From contig NZ_BDQY01000001.1 of NCBI RefSeq assembly GCF_002724055.1, forward strand, positions 294,451 to 358,450: a stretch of DNA of 64,000 nt, read 5' to 3'. The position numbers and the translations under genes are program-made. How positions within the stretch are numbered: the stretch's first letter is position 1; each line of letters opens with the position of its first letter. Source of the stretch: Tepidibacter mesophilus. Lineage in GTDB: Bacteria > Bacillota > Clostridia > Peptostreptococcales > Peptostreptococcaceae. A model generated the notes under the pieces. It saw nothing but the letters and a program-made list of their open reading frames with translations. It was not told the origin of the DNA and made no database searches. Positions 1 to 8,505 of the stretch are shown one piece after another.

Positions 1-91
1 TTATATCCTTATCTTTATTATTAAGTATTTTTGACACTGTTGTTGTAGATACACCTGCAAACTTTGCAATATCTTTTATTGTAACACCCAT
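1..91 (-). CDS. LacI-family transcriptional regulator, N-terminal fragment (cut by window edge)
   Basis: Only the first 30 codons are present. They read MGVTIKDIAKFAGVSTTTVS and on, which is the LacI helix-turn-helix (IKDIA-xxAGVSxxTVS) with its recognition helix at about residues 14-22. The ATG at 91-89 has a GGAGG ribosome site at 101-105. A promoter and a large palindromic operator lie directly upstream, so autoregulation is likely. The effector domain lies outside the window, so the sugar or other ligand cannot be inferred. Confidence 0.9.
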   Translation of the reverse strand, partial: MGVTIKDIAKFAGVSTTTVSKILNNKDKDI

Positions 92-110
92 TATATTTTG
101 CCTCCATATT

Positions 111-173
111 TTTAGGTAAACGTTTTACTAAATCGTTTACCTAAAGTATATCATCGCATAAAATATATTTCAA
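111..173 (-). promoter_or_regulatory. Promoter and LacI-type operator of the regulator gene
   Basis: On the minus strand a -35 TTGAAA (173-168) and a -10 TATACT (150-145) are separated by exactly 17 bases. Immediately downstream is a 12-base perfect inverted repeat, TTTAGGTAAACG at 111-122 against CGTTTACCTAAA at 134-145, with an 11-base spacer. Each arm carries the GTAAACG/CGTTTAC core typical of LacI/PurR-family operators. Binding here would block the promoter. The protein-site assignment is inference. Confidence 0.8.
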
Positions 174-225
174 TATCTTTTTTTGTAGTTTTCATATAGT
201 GATTATGATATCCATTTATATAAAT

Positions 226-262
226 AAAAAAACTTGTATCTTATTAAGAAACAAGTTTTTTA
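226..262 (-). terminator. Rho-independent terminator of the P-loop protein gene
   Basis: On the minus strand AAAAAACTTGT pairs with ACAAGTTTTTT around a 12-14 base loop and runs into T-rich DNA. It sits just after the stop codon of the gene at 270-794. Confidence 0.7.
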
Positions 263-269
263 TCCTAAA

Positions 270-794
270 TTATTTTTTCTCTATACTGCCTAAAAACTTC
301 ATTAATTCTTTTTGGTTCTTTAATATAAATATATTTTTTTCATTTTTATATTTATCTAGTTTCTTTAATATCATATTCCTATCAGATTTTGGAAAATTCC
401 AAATCCATTGGAAAAACTCTAAATCAAATGTTTCAACACAACCTTCTGTTATATCTGGTCTAGATTTATTTTTATACATAAATCTTCTTTTAATAGCTCT
501 TAATAAACAAGTATATCTTGAAAAATCAAGAAAAATAATTGTATCAGCCTCAATTAAACGAATATCCATAGTACTTGCATAATTTCCGTCAATAATCCAA
601 GATTTCTTCTTTACTTGTTTTTTTATAACCTCAATCCATTCATCGTGTTCAGTTTCCACCCAGTTACTTTTCCAAAATAATTTATCTAAGTGAATAACCT
701 CTATATTCATTAGACCTCCTAATTTTCTTGCTAATGTAGACTTTCCAGCTCCCCCAGAACCAATTATCATTATTTTTTTCAATATATTCACCAT
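270..794 (-). CDS. P-loop NTPase, adenylate-kinase/topology-modulation (FlaR)-like
   Basis: 174-residue soluble protein with a Walker A motif, GSGGAGKST, at about residues 12-20, followed by HLDKLFW and WIIDGNY, the pattern of the small FlaR/AAA_17-type nucleotide kinase-like proteins. A later IIFLDFSR resembles Walker B, and an Arg/Lys-rich segment near residue 105 resembles a lid region. The substrate is unknown; many relatives are annotated DNA topology modulation protein on weak grounds. The ATG is preceded by AAAGGT. It has its own terminator and is not in an operon with its neighbours. Confidence 0.75.
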   Translation of the reverse strand: MVNILKKIMIIGSGGAGKSTLARKLGGLMNIEVIHLDKLFWKSNWVETEHDEWIEVIKKQVKKKSWIIDGNYASTMDIRLIEADTIIFLDFSRYTCLLRAIKRRFMYKNKSRPDITEGCVETFDLEFFQWIWNFPKSDRNMILKKLDKYKNEKNIFILKNQKELMKFLGSIEKK

Positions 795-966
795 ACCTTT
801 AAGCTTTGTATATAATTTTCATTCCTGTATTTGTGAATAAATTTTATCATGCTATTACTTTATTTTGTATAATTAAGGTTAAAAACATGGCATTAATTTC
901 AAATAAATTACAAATATGAATAATATTTAAATATAGGTACCTAAAAAAAATATATAGTACGTAGTC

Positions 967-972
967 TATAAT
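967..972 (+). promoter_or_regulatory. Possible -10 element of the SLH protein gene
   Basis: TATAAT lies 27 bases upstream of the start codon of the SLH gene. The -35 region is A-rich and matches consensus poorly, so only the -10 is supported. Confidence 0.4.
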
Positions 973-999
973 AGATTAAAAAATGAAGGAGGCAAAGTT

Positions 1000-2412
1000 A
1001 TGAAAAGAATAATTAGTTTTATATTGGCAGTAGCATTAATACTTCCGATGACTTTAACATCAAGTTATGCTAATTCTAAACATGGTTTTATTCCACCTGG
1101 ATTAGCAAAAAAAGGAGGCTTACCACCGGGAATAGCCAAAAAATTTAGAGATATCGACGAATATGAGTGGGCTCAAAGTTCTATAGAAAGAATGTCATTA
1201 AAAGGTATAATAAAAGGAATTAGTGACAATGAGTTTTCACCTTCGAAAAATGTTACTAAAATAGAGTCATTAGCAATGATTATTCGTACAATGGGATGGG
1301 ATGATGAAGCTAATGAATGTCTTGACTTAATAAAGAAAGGCAAGAAAGATGATAAGCTAGAAGAAAAATTACAAGATTGGGGAAAAGGATACATAGAAGT
1401 AGCTCTTGATAAAGGCATAATTGATGAAGTTGACATATGGCAGGATAATTTCACTACTCCTGCAACAAGACAAGAGGTAGCAAAATATATTATAAGAGCT
1501 TTAGGATATGAAGAAGAAGCTCAAAAATATATGAAAGAAGACCTTAGATTTAAAGATACATCAGCAGTTCAAATAGGAAACGTTGGATATATATACTTAA
1601 TTGATAAAAAAGAAATTATGGCAGGATATCCAGATGATACATTTAGACCAAATCAATCAGTAAAAAGAGCAGAAATGGCCAAATTAATTGACAATTTAGA
1701 TGAAAAGTTAAATGATGAAGACACCAAAGAAGATGAAGATAAAGATGAAGTAGAAACAAAAGATATTTTCAAAGGAAAAATAACTGAATTAGACTTAGAC
1801 GATGAAGAAATTGTTGTAAAAATAGATAATAAAGAAAAATTATTCGAAATCGAAAATAATACAGTTATAAAAATAGATAATAAAGAAGAAAATATTGAAG
1901 ATTTATATGTAGGAATGAATGTTAAAATCATAGTAGAAGATGAAAAAGTAGTTAAAGTATATGCTTATTATGATGAAGAAGAATATAAAGGAACTATGTT
2001 AAGTACTAATATAGAAAAAAACGAATTAACAATAAAAGTAAATGATATTGAAAAAACTTTTAAAATAGACGAAGATGCAGATATTGAATTAGATGACAAA
2101 AATGTAAAATTAGAAGAATTACAAAAAGGAATGGAATTAGAAATAAAATTAAAAGACGGAAAAATTATAGAAATAAATGCCGAATCTATAGAGCAGGAAT
2201 ATGATGGAAAGATAGTAGAAAAAATTGAAGGAAAAACAAATAAGCTTACTGTTAAAATAGATAATGATAATGAAACTTTTGAAGTAGATGAAGATGTAGA
2301 AATAGAACTTGAAAACAATGAAGATGGACAATTTGAAGACTTAATAGTAGGTTCAGAAATCGAAATAAAAGTAGTCAATAATGTTATTGTAGAAATAGAA
2401 GTTCAAGATTAG
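1000..2412 (+). CDS. S-layer-homology (SLH) domain surface protein with acidic C-terminal repeats
   Basis: 470 residues with an AAGGAGG ribosome site at 986-992. A signal peptide covers residues 1-24 (cleavage after SSYA). A short Pro/Gly/Lys repeat (PPGLAKKGG, PPGIAKK) precedes three SLH modules at about 50-95, 125-168 and 185-232; the last carries the clear motif GYPDDTFRPNQSVKRAEMA. SLH modules bind pyruvylated secondary wall polymers, so the protein should be anchored on the cell wall. From about residue 240 on it is very rich in Glu/Asp/Lys and built from about three repeats of 65 residues that each begin like FKGKITELD, YKGTMLSTN or YDGKIVEKIE; they look like beta-rich modules of unknown role. 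It stands alone between divergent and terminated neighbours. Confidence 0.85.
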   Translation: MKRIISFILAVALILPMTLTSSYANSKHGFIPPGLAKKGGLPPGIAKKFRDIDEYEWAQSSIERMSLKGIIKGISDNEFSPSKNVTKIESLAMIIRTMGWDDEANECLDLIKKGKKDDKLEEKLQDWGKGYIEVALDKGIIDEVDIWQDNFTTPATRQEVAKYIIRALGYEEEAQKYMKEDLRFKDTSAVQIGNVGYIYLIDKKEIMAGYPDDTFRPNQSVKRAEMAKLIDNLDEKLNDEDTKEDEDKDEVETKDIFKGKITELDLDDEEIVVKIDNKEKLFEIENNTVIKIDNKEENIEDLYVGMNVKIIVEDEKVVKVYAYYDEEEYKGTMLSTNIEKNELTIKVNDIEKTFKIDEDADIELDDKNVKLEELQKGMELEIKLKDGKIIEINAESIEQEYDGKIVEKIEGKTNKLTVKIDNDNETFEVDEDVEIELENNEDGQFEDLIVGSEIEIKVVNNVIVEIEVQD

Positions 2413-2461
2413 TATTTAAAAGCTCTATAATTTAAGCCATTAAATTTCCACAAGAAAGAAT

Positions 2462-2507
2462 ACCATAAAATAAAACCTTCAATTAATTGAAGGTTTTATT
2501 TTATGGT
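2462..2507. terminator. Strong palindromic terminator after the SLH gene
   Basis: A perfect inverted repeat of 23 bases per arm (ACCATAAAATAAAACC... on the left) with essentially no loop, A-rich then T-rich on both strands. It could end transcription in both directions. Confidence 0.8.
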
Positions 2508-2787
2508 TATGTAATTAAATCTGTGTCTAAGCGACTTTTTCAATCCTCTGTAAACCTTTAAATATTGATATAAAAATACCTTAATTAAAAAAATACTCTC
2601 TAATTTTGATTTTTGGATTTTTATGGAATATATGTGTTGATTTATAAGATATCACAATGATTGATATGAATCAATAGGAGTTCATGTTTAATATATAGAT
2701 ACTCTATAGAGATATTTTACTATACGATATATATAAGTTTATGCTTTGTTATACTCATTTCGTAAATGCTATCAAACTTATATTTCA

Positions 2788-3195
2788 TTAGTAAAGGTAT
2801 ATTCCCATAAAAATCAATATAACTGAAAATATGACTACACTCACGTTTAATTTGAACATTTTATTTTTATCATTTAATATATTACTAGCAAATTTACGGA
2901 ACCCCTCATAATTGAATATAATTGTACTAATCTTAACAATAGTTACAGAAGATAGTGCTGATATAATCCAACTATAATTTACGTGAGTTGTAAAATGTTT
3001 ATACCATGTATATCCTACTAAAAAATAAGCAATCAAGGCTACTATATAAATCCATTTAGATTTATTAACAGTATAGGCATTATTTAATTCCCATTCCTTC
3101 CATCTCGATCCCATTATTGACATCACAATCCTAGATCCAATTCCTATGGATGCCCATAAAAAACAAATAAACTGAAAATAACTAATAGAAATCAT
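2788..3195 (-). CDS. Hypothetical four-helix membrane protein
   Basis: 135 residues, not recognised. About four hydrophobic segments are visible, near residues 3-25, 48-66, 76-92 and 115-135. The only marked polar stretch is SRWKEWELNNAYTVNKSKW after the first helix. No catalytic motif is visible. It stands alone, with short A+T-rich spacers on both sides, and has a plausible start but no strong Shine-Dalgarno. Base composition matches the neighbours. Confidence 0.5.
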   Translation of the reverse strand: MISISYFQFICFLWASIGIGSRIVMSIMGSRWKEWELNNAYTVNKSKWIYIVALIAYFLVGYTWYKHFTTHVNYSWIISALSSVTIVKISTIIFNYEGFRKFASNILNDKNKMFKLNVSVVIFSVILIFMGIYLY

Positions 3196-3370
3196 ATTTT
3201 TTATCCCCTTTATACTAACCTAAATAATTAAAACTTATTTACTCACTTTTTTAAGCGTATTTTCAAATACTTGCCCCATTCTACTTCTTAAGTTATTTAA
3301 TCTAACATTCTAATTATTTTTAGCCTTAATACAAAAAACTCTAATTTGATTTACATAAATATTTTATAAA

Positions 3371-3832
3371 TTATTTATTAAGGTTTATAATTACTTTTGC
3401 TATTTTTATTAAATTATCCATTGATACTTCATCTGAAGGTGAACTTATAGTATAATACACTTTATTTTTAATCCAAAAAACACATTTATTATTTTCTTCA
3501 TAAATCACTTCATAACCTTCTAATTCAATCTTTTGTTTTTTAGTAGCATTTTCTTTATATGATATTATATCATTTCCAACCCAATGTGACATGTTAATAT
3601 TTATTATATTTACACCATCACTATAAGTAGCACCTATTCCTGCTACACTATCAGAAACATCAGTATATTTCACAAATACTGGATTGTCATATGTGGTACT
3701 TTTAGCTGCTTCTCTAGATATTTCTTCTGTATTCACATCTTTAGGTTGTTTAGTAATTCGTCCTTAAGTGAAATTATATTTTTCAACATGCCCATTTTGA
3801 ATTTCATTTACTATATTCTCTATCGTATTCAT
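3371..3832 (-). pseudogene. DUF4367-like gene remnant interrupted by an in-frame TAA
   Basis: A gene start with a good ribosome site (GAGGTG) and ATG at 3832-3830 reads MNTIENIVNEIQNGHVEKYNFT and then meets TAA at 3766-3764. The same frame continues without another stop for about 130 more codons; an alternative GTG start at 3736 gives a 121-residue protein. The C-terminal half (VGNDIISYKENATKKQK... GYEVIYEENNKCVFWIKNK... IAKVIINL) resembles the DUF4367 domain, usually found at the end of membrane-bound anti-sigma-like proteins. The membrane helix such proteins normally carry before the domain is missing. I read it as a decayed gene with an internal deletion. Expression of the short GTG form cannot be excluded. 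Confidence 0.55.
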
Positions 3833-4239
3833 CTTTTCACCTCATTTAATTAGCTCTCATATATATAACAAATTAATTATATATTTTGTGACACTTGTTT
3901 CACTCAAATTATCTGAATACAAGTTGAATCTATATCAATATTTCATTTTTCTACTTCCTCAGATGTTTTTTAATCTAATGCTCCATGAATAATTGCACAT
4001 AAAACAAATGCATTTCATATGCAATTCTTGTATATGTTAGAGCTCTTTTGTAATTTAAAAACGATCACCACTCTTTAACCCCATAAGTTTAGCAAAACAA
4101 AAAAACTTTGATACATAATATCAAAGCCTATAAGCAAAACTCCTTTTTTCCTTATTTTGATTGAATTTATATTTCATTATAGATGCATAACCTTCATCAT
4201 ATGATTTCTTCGTTTCTTCAAATGTTCAAATTGTTTTAT
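3833..4239. other. Gene-free stretch, probably decayed coding DNA
   Basis: No open frame of useful length. On the minus strand around 4050-3965 a short frame reads LNYKRALTYTRIAYEMHLF before a stop, faintly like the start of an ECF sigma factor, which would fit the DUF4367 remnant next to it (such genes are often paired). The resemblance is too short to annotate. A hairpin at 4106-4126 is listed separately. Confidence 0.35.
4098..4126 (-). terminator. Terminator-like hairpin
   Basis: Minus strand CTTTGATA pairs with TATCAAAG (8 bp, 5-base loop) and is followed by TTTTTTTG. It lies downstream of the acetyltransferase remnant and may be its old terminator. Confidence 0.6.
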
Positions 4240-4395
4240 TTACTTAGTACTATCCCATTCATTATCTAGCATCCCATAAACAACATGACTTACATAATGA
4301 TTATATAGCCATTCTGCTTCTCTTAATACTCCTTCATTCTTGAAACCTAATCTTTGTGGTATTGCCCTACTTTTTACATTTATTTTTATAAACAT
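4240..4395 (-). pseudogene. C-terminal remnant of a RimJ/RimL-type GNAT acetyltransferase
   Basis: A 51-codon frame ends with TAA at 4242-4240. It reads NVKSRAIPQRLGFKNEGVLR followed by EAEWLYNHYVSHVVYGMLDNEW, which is the classic C-terminal third of RimJ/RimL N-acetyltransferases (N-x-x-S-x-x-I-P-x-x-L-G-F then EG-x-x-R). The first two thirds, with the acetyl-CoA site, are absent, and an upstream TGA closes the frame. It is a truncated pseudogene. Confidence 0.75.
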
Positions 4396-4724
4396 TATTC
4401 ATCTTTAGTGAGATAATCTATTCAAGTCCCAATCTCTCACTAAATCTCACCTCATTTCTTTTTATACATTTCTTAATATATAGCAAACTAATGATTCTCT
4501 ATATTTTCTAAATAAAAAGCAGCATTATATAAATACATTTTTTTGGTTTATTAGTATATTTTAACATAAAATATAATGTTTTAATTATTTTTATGTCTTT
4601 ATGCAAAAATACTACTTTTGATTACTTGCTGATTTTATATAAATATTTCAAATCCAAAAAAGAAGTAAAATCCGAGGATTTCACTTCTTTCTTTATAGTT
4701 AACTTATTATTTTTTAATTCTTAT
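4396..4724. other. Gene-free stretch with an inverted repeat
   Basis: No coding frame. Holds a 10-base perfect inverted repeat, TTTAGTGAGA at 4404-4413 and TCTCACTAAA at 4435-4444, just upstream of the acetyltransferase remnant, then A+T-rich DNA, then the terminator of the foldase gene at 4655-4692. Confidence 0.5.
4655..4692 (-). terminator. Terminator of the parvulin foldase gene
   Basis: On the minus strand AAGAAGTGAAATCC pairs with GGATTTTACTTCTT (one G-U pair) and runs into TTTTTTGG. Confidence 0.8.
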
Positions 4725-5726
4725 CTAATTTTTTAACTCTTTAATATTATTTTCAAATTTTTCTATCTTATTGTCTTTTTGAAGCTGATCCATTTTTTCT
4801 TTGTATGAGTCTCGTTCTATAGTATCCTTTATTTGATTCTTAACATCTTCAAAAACCCTAATTTCATCAACTCTATCCATAACCTTTATTATATGGTATC
4901 CAAATTCAGTCTCTACTAAATCAGATATTTCTCCAGCTTTAAGTTCAAAAGTCGCCTTTTCAAACTCTGGAACCATAACGCCTTTTCCGAAGTATCCAAG
5001 ATTTCCTCCGTTAATTCCAGAAACGGTATCCTCAGAGTATTTTTTAGCTAAGGATGCAAAGTCTTCTCCATTTTTAGCTCTTACTAATATGTCCTCTGCT
5101 TTTTTCTTTGCTATTTTTTTATCTTGATCAGATAAAGGCTGCATACTATCATCAACACTTTTGAATAATATATGAGAAGCTTTTGCCTCTTCTTTTTTGT
5201 ATTGTTCTTTGTTTTTTTCGTAGTACACTTTTAGTTTTTCATCATTTAATTGTAAAGATGTTATATAGCTGTCTTTATATTTAGATACTAACATATCTTT
5301 TTTTAATTGATTCTTTAAAAATTTATCGTCTATACCATTGTCTTCTAAGTACTTCTTAAATTGTTGATTTAATTCAAGTTGAGTTTTAAACTGTTTGAAT
5401 TTTTCTTCTACATCTTTATCATCTACATTTATACTTTCCTTTTGAGCTGCCTGATAAACTAATTCATCATCGATTATGTTATTAAGCACTTGTTCTTTTA
5501 TAACCTCTATTACAGTTTTTCCTTTTTCAACTTCCACATTCCATATATCAGGTCCATATATAGCCTCAAAATTCTTTTTGTACATAGCTAAAACCTTTTC
5601 ATACTCATTAACAGTTATTACAGTGTCGTTAACCTTAGCCACTATATCTTTTGATTCTTTATAAGTAAATCCTGTAATAGAAAACACCATTAAAGCCATA
5701 AGTAGTGCTGCTATTATTTTTTTCAT
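4725..5726 (-). CDS. Secreted parvulin-type peptidyl-prolyl isomerase (PrsA/SurA-like foldase)
   Basis: 333 residues. An N-terminal signal peptide (MKKIIAALLMALMVFSITGF) is followed by a SurA_N-like region (VAKVNDTVITVNEYEK) and a parvulin domain at about residues 175-275, with the family signatures ASHILFKS, GGNLGYFGKGVMVPEFEKA and TEFGYHIIKV. It should fold exported proteins outside the membrane. Unlike classical PrsA there is no lipobox cysteine, so it is probably released or held by an uncleaved signal. The start chosen is the ATG of MKK: the GAGAGG ribosome site ends directly at a nearer upstream ATG, leaving no spacing for that one, but is nine bases from this ATG. Single gene with its own terminator. 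Confidence 0.85.
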   Translation of the reverse strand: MKKIIAALLMALMVFSITGFTYKESKDIVAKVNDTVITVNEYEKVLAMYKKNFEAIYGPDIWNVEVEKGKTVIEVIKEQVLNNIIDDELVYQAAQKESINVDDKDVEEKFKQFKTQLELNQQFKKYLEDNGIDDKFLKNQLKKDMLVSKYKDSYITSLQLNDEKLKVYYEKNKEQYKKEEAKASHILFKSVDDSMQPLSDQDKKIAKKKAEDILVRAKNGEDFASLAKKYSEDTVSGINGGNLGYFGKGVMVPEFEKATFELKAGEISDLVETEFGYHIIKVMDRVDEIRVFEDVKNQIKDTIERDSYKEKMDQLQKDNKIEKFENNIKELKN

Positions 5727-5888
5727 ATCGAACATCCTCTCATTTTTTAAGGCTATTATATCACCTTTTGTAACATATTTACAATTTATGATTTAATAAA
5801 CCCTCTTTCATATCTACTCATTTTTAATCATTTTATCCATGTAATACTGATTCTACTGAATTGAAGTTTTTAACTAATTATATACTAA

Positions 5889-6398
5889 TTATTCGTTTAT
5901 ATAAGTACCTACTATTTCCCCATAATATAATACATGATAATCGTCAGTTGAATATTTTTTTTCTTTTATTTCACTGTCTATTATACATTTAGGATCCATT
6001 TCTTGTTTGTAAACTATTTTACACTCAATATGAAGATCACAGTCTTCTATTATAGGTGAATTTATGTTTTTGCTATCTACTGCATGTATATTAGATTCTT
6101 TAAATTTATCTATATCTCTGCCTGATTTAGTTCCACATATACTTAATGCTTCTTTTAACTGTCCTTTTAGTGGAAAGCTTACAGAAAAATCTTTAGCATT
6201 TTCTATTAATTTGTATGTATGTCTTGAATATCTTACCATGGCAGTAAAAATAGGCTTATTCCACATAAAACCTAAATTTCCCCAAGCTATTGTCATTGTA
6301 TTTACATTTCCATCATTATCTTTAACATTTAAAAAAGCTCCCTTTTGAAGCTGATTTAAAAGTTCTTTAGATAATTCATTATATTTTATTTCCCTCAC
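5889..6398 (-). CDS. Flavin reductase-like (FMN-binding split-barrel) protein
   Basis: 169 residues of the flavin reductase/DIM6-NTAB family: TMTIAWGNLGFMWNKPIF and VRYSRHTYKLIENAKDFSVSFP match the FMN-contacting strand and loop, and ICGTKSGRDIDKF matches the GxxSGRDxDKF motif. Such proteins bind FMN and pass electrons or act as small flavoproteins; the partner is unknown. The start is taken as GTG at 6398-6396 with AAGGAG eight bases away; an upstream in-frame GTG overlaps that ribosome site and is unlikely. It stands alone. Confidence 0.8.
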   Translation of the reverse strand: MREIKYNELSKELLNQLQKGAFLNVKDNDGNVNTMTIAWGNLGFMWNKPIFTAMVRYSRHTYKLIENAKDFSVSFPLKGQLKEALSICGTKSGRDIDKFKESNIHAVDSKNINSPIIEDCDLHIECKIVYKQEMDPKCIIDSEIKEKKYSTDDYHVLYYGEIVGTYINE

Positions 6399-6417
6399 AA
6401 AAATCACTCCTTAAAAT

Positions 6418-6568
6418 TTATCCGAAAGCTAAAAGTTCTAAAACTCCATCCGCTTAAGGCTGTAGATAAGAACTTAACAGCTTCTGGATTAGCTTACCCC
6501 TAGGGCACTTACGCAGCTAAAAATTCAGTTGGAGTAAAAACTCCACCTAAATTAAGTTTCGCTTTATA
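6418..6568 (+). repeat. Dispersed intergenic repeat, family 2 copy (hairpin type)
   Basis: Matches 47943-48077 (opposite strand) along its length, including AAGCTAAAAGTTCTA, AAGAACTTAA, CTGGATTAG and the block AATTCAGTTGGAGT / AACTCCACCTAAATT near 6521-6555, which folds as a hairpin. Shorter relatives lie at 60231-60275 and 60313-60376. It separates two convergent or tandem minus genes and has no open frame. Possibly the remnant of a non-autonomous transposon end. Confidence 0.7.
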
Positions 6569-6675
6569 TTTCTATTCTATATAAGATTTAATATATATTA
6601 AATTTATCACTTAGCCATAGAGGCATCAAGCTAAGATATATATTTTCTTTAAATATTTTTTTTTAATCAAAAATT

Positions 6676-7545
6676 CTAGTCACGAGTAACTCTTGTCGTT
6701 GGATAGGCTAATTGAATATCTTCTTCATCTCTAAATACTCTAAGAATATCTTCCCATATATCATTAACAGTATTACGCATTTGACGTGGTGGACACAAGT
6801 ATCTCATAGTTAACTGTATTCCACTTTCTTTAACATCTGTATATACAATTGGAGTTAGGTTATTATAATGAATCATATAATTTTTTTTTGCTTCATCTAC
6901 GCTTCTAGCGGCTTCATCCGATAAGTGCAAAGAATGTTTATTGCTTATATCCGTCAAAATCATTTTAGCCTTTTCCCAATCACTTTCAAAAGTAATAAGT
7001 ACCTTTATTTCACTCCAAATATATTTAAAGCCTTTATTATAGTTAATTAAAGAATGTGAAAAAATGTAATGGTTTGGAATAATAGCAATACACCCTGTAC
7101 TCTGCTCCCCATTCTCAAAGGATGACACTTCCATTAAACTAAACTGAAACATCCTTATATCAATAACATCCCCTTTTTGATTATTTATACTTATACGATC
7201 ACTTACTTTAAATGGTTTTTTTATAATTATAAATACCCATGCTGCTATATTTGAAAATAGATTTTTTAAAGCAATAGCAATACCAGCTGATACAAGCCCT
7301 AAATAGGTTGTTAAACTAGTTGTAGTATTCGACCAAAGAAATATACAAACGATCACAAAACTAGAACTAAAAAAATAATAAACTCTTTTTCTAACTAAAT
7401 AATACTTATTCTTATCATCAATATTAGTATAAATAATATGATTAATAATTTTAATACTTAGCATAATAGCTATAAGAGCTATAAAAGTCCAGAATACCTT
7501 TATCACCAAATCATTTCCATTTATATATGTAAAAATCGAATTCAT
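6676..7545 (-). CDS. MscS-family mechanosensitive ion channel
   Basis: 289 residues. Three membrane helices at about 13-35, 52-72 and 78-105 are followed by the MscS beta domain. The pore-helix region SAGIAIALKNLFSNIAAWVF and the segment FKVSDRISINNQKGDVIDI are typical of the family. Such channels open on osmotic down-shock; the C-terminal part (about 165-289) is larger than in minimal YggB-like channels and ends RDEEDIQLAYPTTRVTRD. The start is the ATG with GGAAGGAG eight bases upstream; an earlier in-frame TTG overlaps that site. It is followed and preceded by untranscribed A+T-rich spacers. Confidence 0.85.
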   Translation of the reverse strand: MNSIFTYINGNDLVIKVFWTFIALIAIMLSIKIINHIIYTNIDDKNKYYLVRKRVYYFFSSSFVIVCIFLWSNTTTSLTTYLGLVSAGIAIALKNLFSNIAAWVFIIIKKPFKVSDRISINNQKGDVIDIRMFQFSLMEVSSFENGEQSTGCIAIIPNHYIFSHSLINYNKGFKYIWSEIKVLITFESDWEKAKMILTDISNKHSLHLSDEAARSVDEAKKNYMIHYNNLTPIVYTDVKESGIQLTMRYLCPPRQMRNTVNDIWEDILRVFRDEEDIQLAYPTTRVTRD

Positions 7546-7709
7546 TAGTATAACTCCTTCCAATATAGATTATCATTTATATACATACTATATCGGCTCT
7601 AATCAAATTATTCTATATTTTTTATATATGTTCCAATCCTATACCGTTGCACCAAAGTGTTTAATCTATTGATGCATATTAAAATGTTATGTGCTGTAAA
7701 CCTCTATGG

Positions 7710-8324
7710 TCAATTCGAAGTAATCTTATTGCATAATATATTCATCAATTCTTTTTTTGTAGATAGCTGCCCACAAAATATTTCATACTCTTTACTCCCA
7801 ACTTCCATATAAAAATTAGAACCAAAGTCATCCCTAATACTTTTTATTCCTTCTATATCATATAACTTATTCCCTATTACTAAAATATTTTCTCTATACA
7901 TAACCTTATATTTGATATACATACTTATTTTCATTGAAATATATTGTACTATCATAACTATGATCATATCATTGCACACTGTCCTTAAAAACTTTGTTCT
8001 GATAATCATGCCTATATTTATGCACCATGCTATAGCAATGAAACCAATAAAAAGTATGCAGTATTTTACTATCGATGACTTTCCGTAAGGTTTTATATAA
8101 TTCAAATCTAAATCCTTCACTCTGTACTTTACTATTTTTCCCTCTATAAAACTAAGAATTAGAACTAATACATTCATATATATATAATAACGACTCACTA
8201 ACTTAGACCCATTTCTTGCTCCTATATTTTCATACATTTTAATATTCATAAAAACTAGTGCTATTCCTAATAATATAATCAAATATTTAAAAATAGACTC
8301 TCTTATCTTAATAATTCTTTTCAT
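7710..8324 (-). CDS. Hypothetical membrane protein (PH-like C-terminus)
   Basis: 204 residues, not recognised. Hydrophobic helices are visible near residues 10-28, 45-60, 87-108 and 122-140, and a soluble C-terminus of about 55 residues (ILVIGNKLYDIEGIKSIRDD... YEIFCGQLSTKKELMNIL) has the strand pattern of membrane-protein pleckstrin-like tails, which is only a guess. The start is the ATG seven bases after AAGGGAAC; longer reading with an upstream ATG has no ribosome site. Confidence 0.55.
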   Translation of the reverse strand: MKRIIKIRESIFKYLIILLGIALVFMNIKMYENIGARNGSKLVSRYYIYMNVLVLILSFIEGKIVKYRVKDLDLNYIKPYGKSSIVKYCILFIGFIAIAWCINIGMIIRTKFLRTVCNDMIIVMIVQYISMKISMYIKYKVMYRENILVIGNKLYDIEGIKSIRDDFGSNFYMEVGSKEYEIFCGQLSTKKELMNILCNKITSN

Positions 8325-8430
8325 ATATGTTCCCTTAAAATATCCATATATTATTTCACACCCTTTTATAAAGTTTATAAGATTAAATCGTTCCACTGTT
8401 CTAATACTAAGCTATTAATAAATCATGCAA

Positions 8431-8455
8431 CGAGTAGCTGCTTATGCAGCCCTCG
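8431..8455. other. GC-rich stem-loop in an A+T-rich spacer
   Basis: CGAG-TA-GCTGC-TTAT-GCAGC-C-CTCG folds into a compact hairpin with a small internal bulge, standing out from the very A+T-rich surroundings between two unknown membrane-protein genes. No T-tract follows, so it is not a standard terminator. Confidence 0.4.
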
Positions 8456-8505
8456 ATCCCATTAGTAGATAAGATATAAGTAAATAATATTGTTACATGG
8501 TATTG

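Noticed and set aside
199..582. Plus-strand frame opposite the P-loop protein gene
   Set aside because: It is antisense to a gene with a clear Walker A motif, is low-complexity Phe/Ile/Leu text and has no ribosome site.
1653..2378. Minus-strand Ser/Ile-rich frames inside the SLH gene
   Set aside because: Mirror-image frames caused by the Glu/Lys-rich codons of the SLH protein; no start signals and no recognisable domain.
3764..3766. In-frame TAA in the DUF4367 remnant as recoding
   Set aside because: TAA is not a selenocysteine codon, the position is not an active site, and the surrounding gene looks deleted; decay is the simpler reading.
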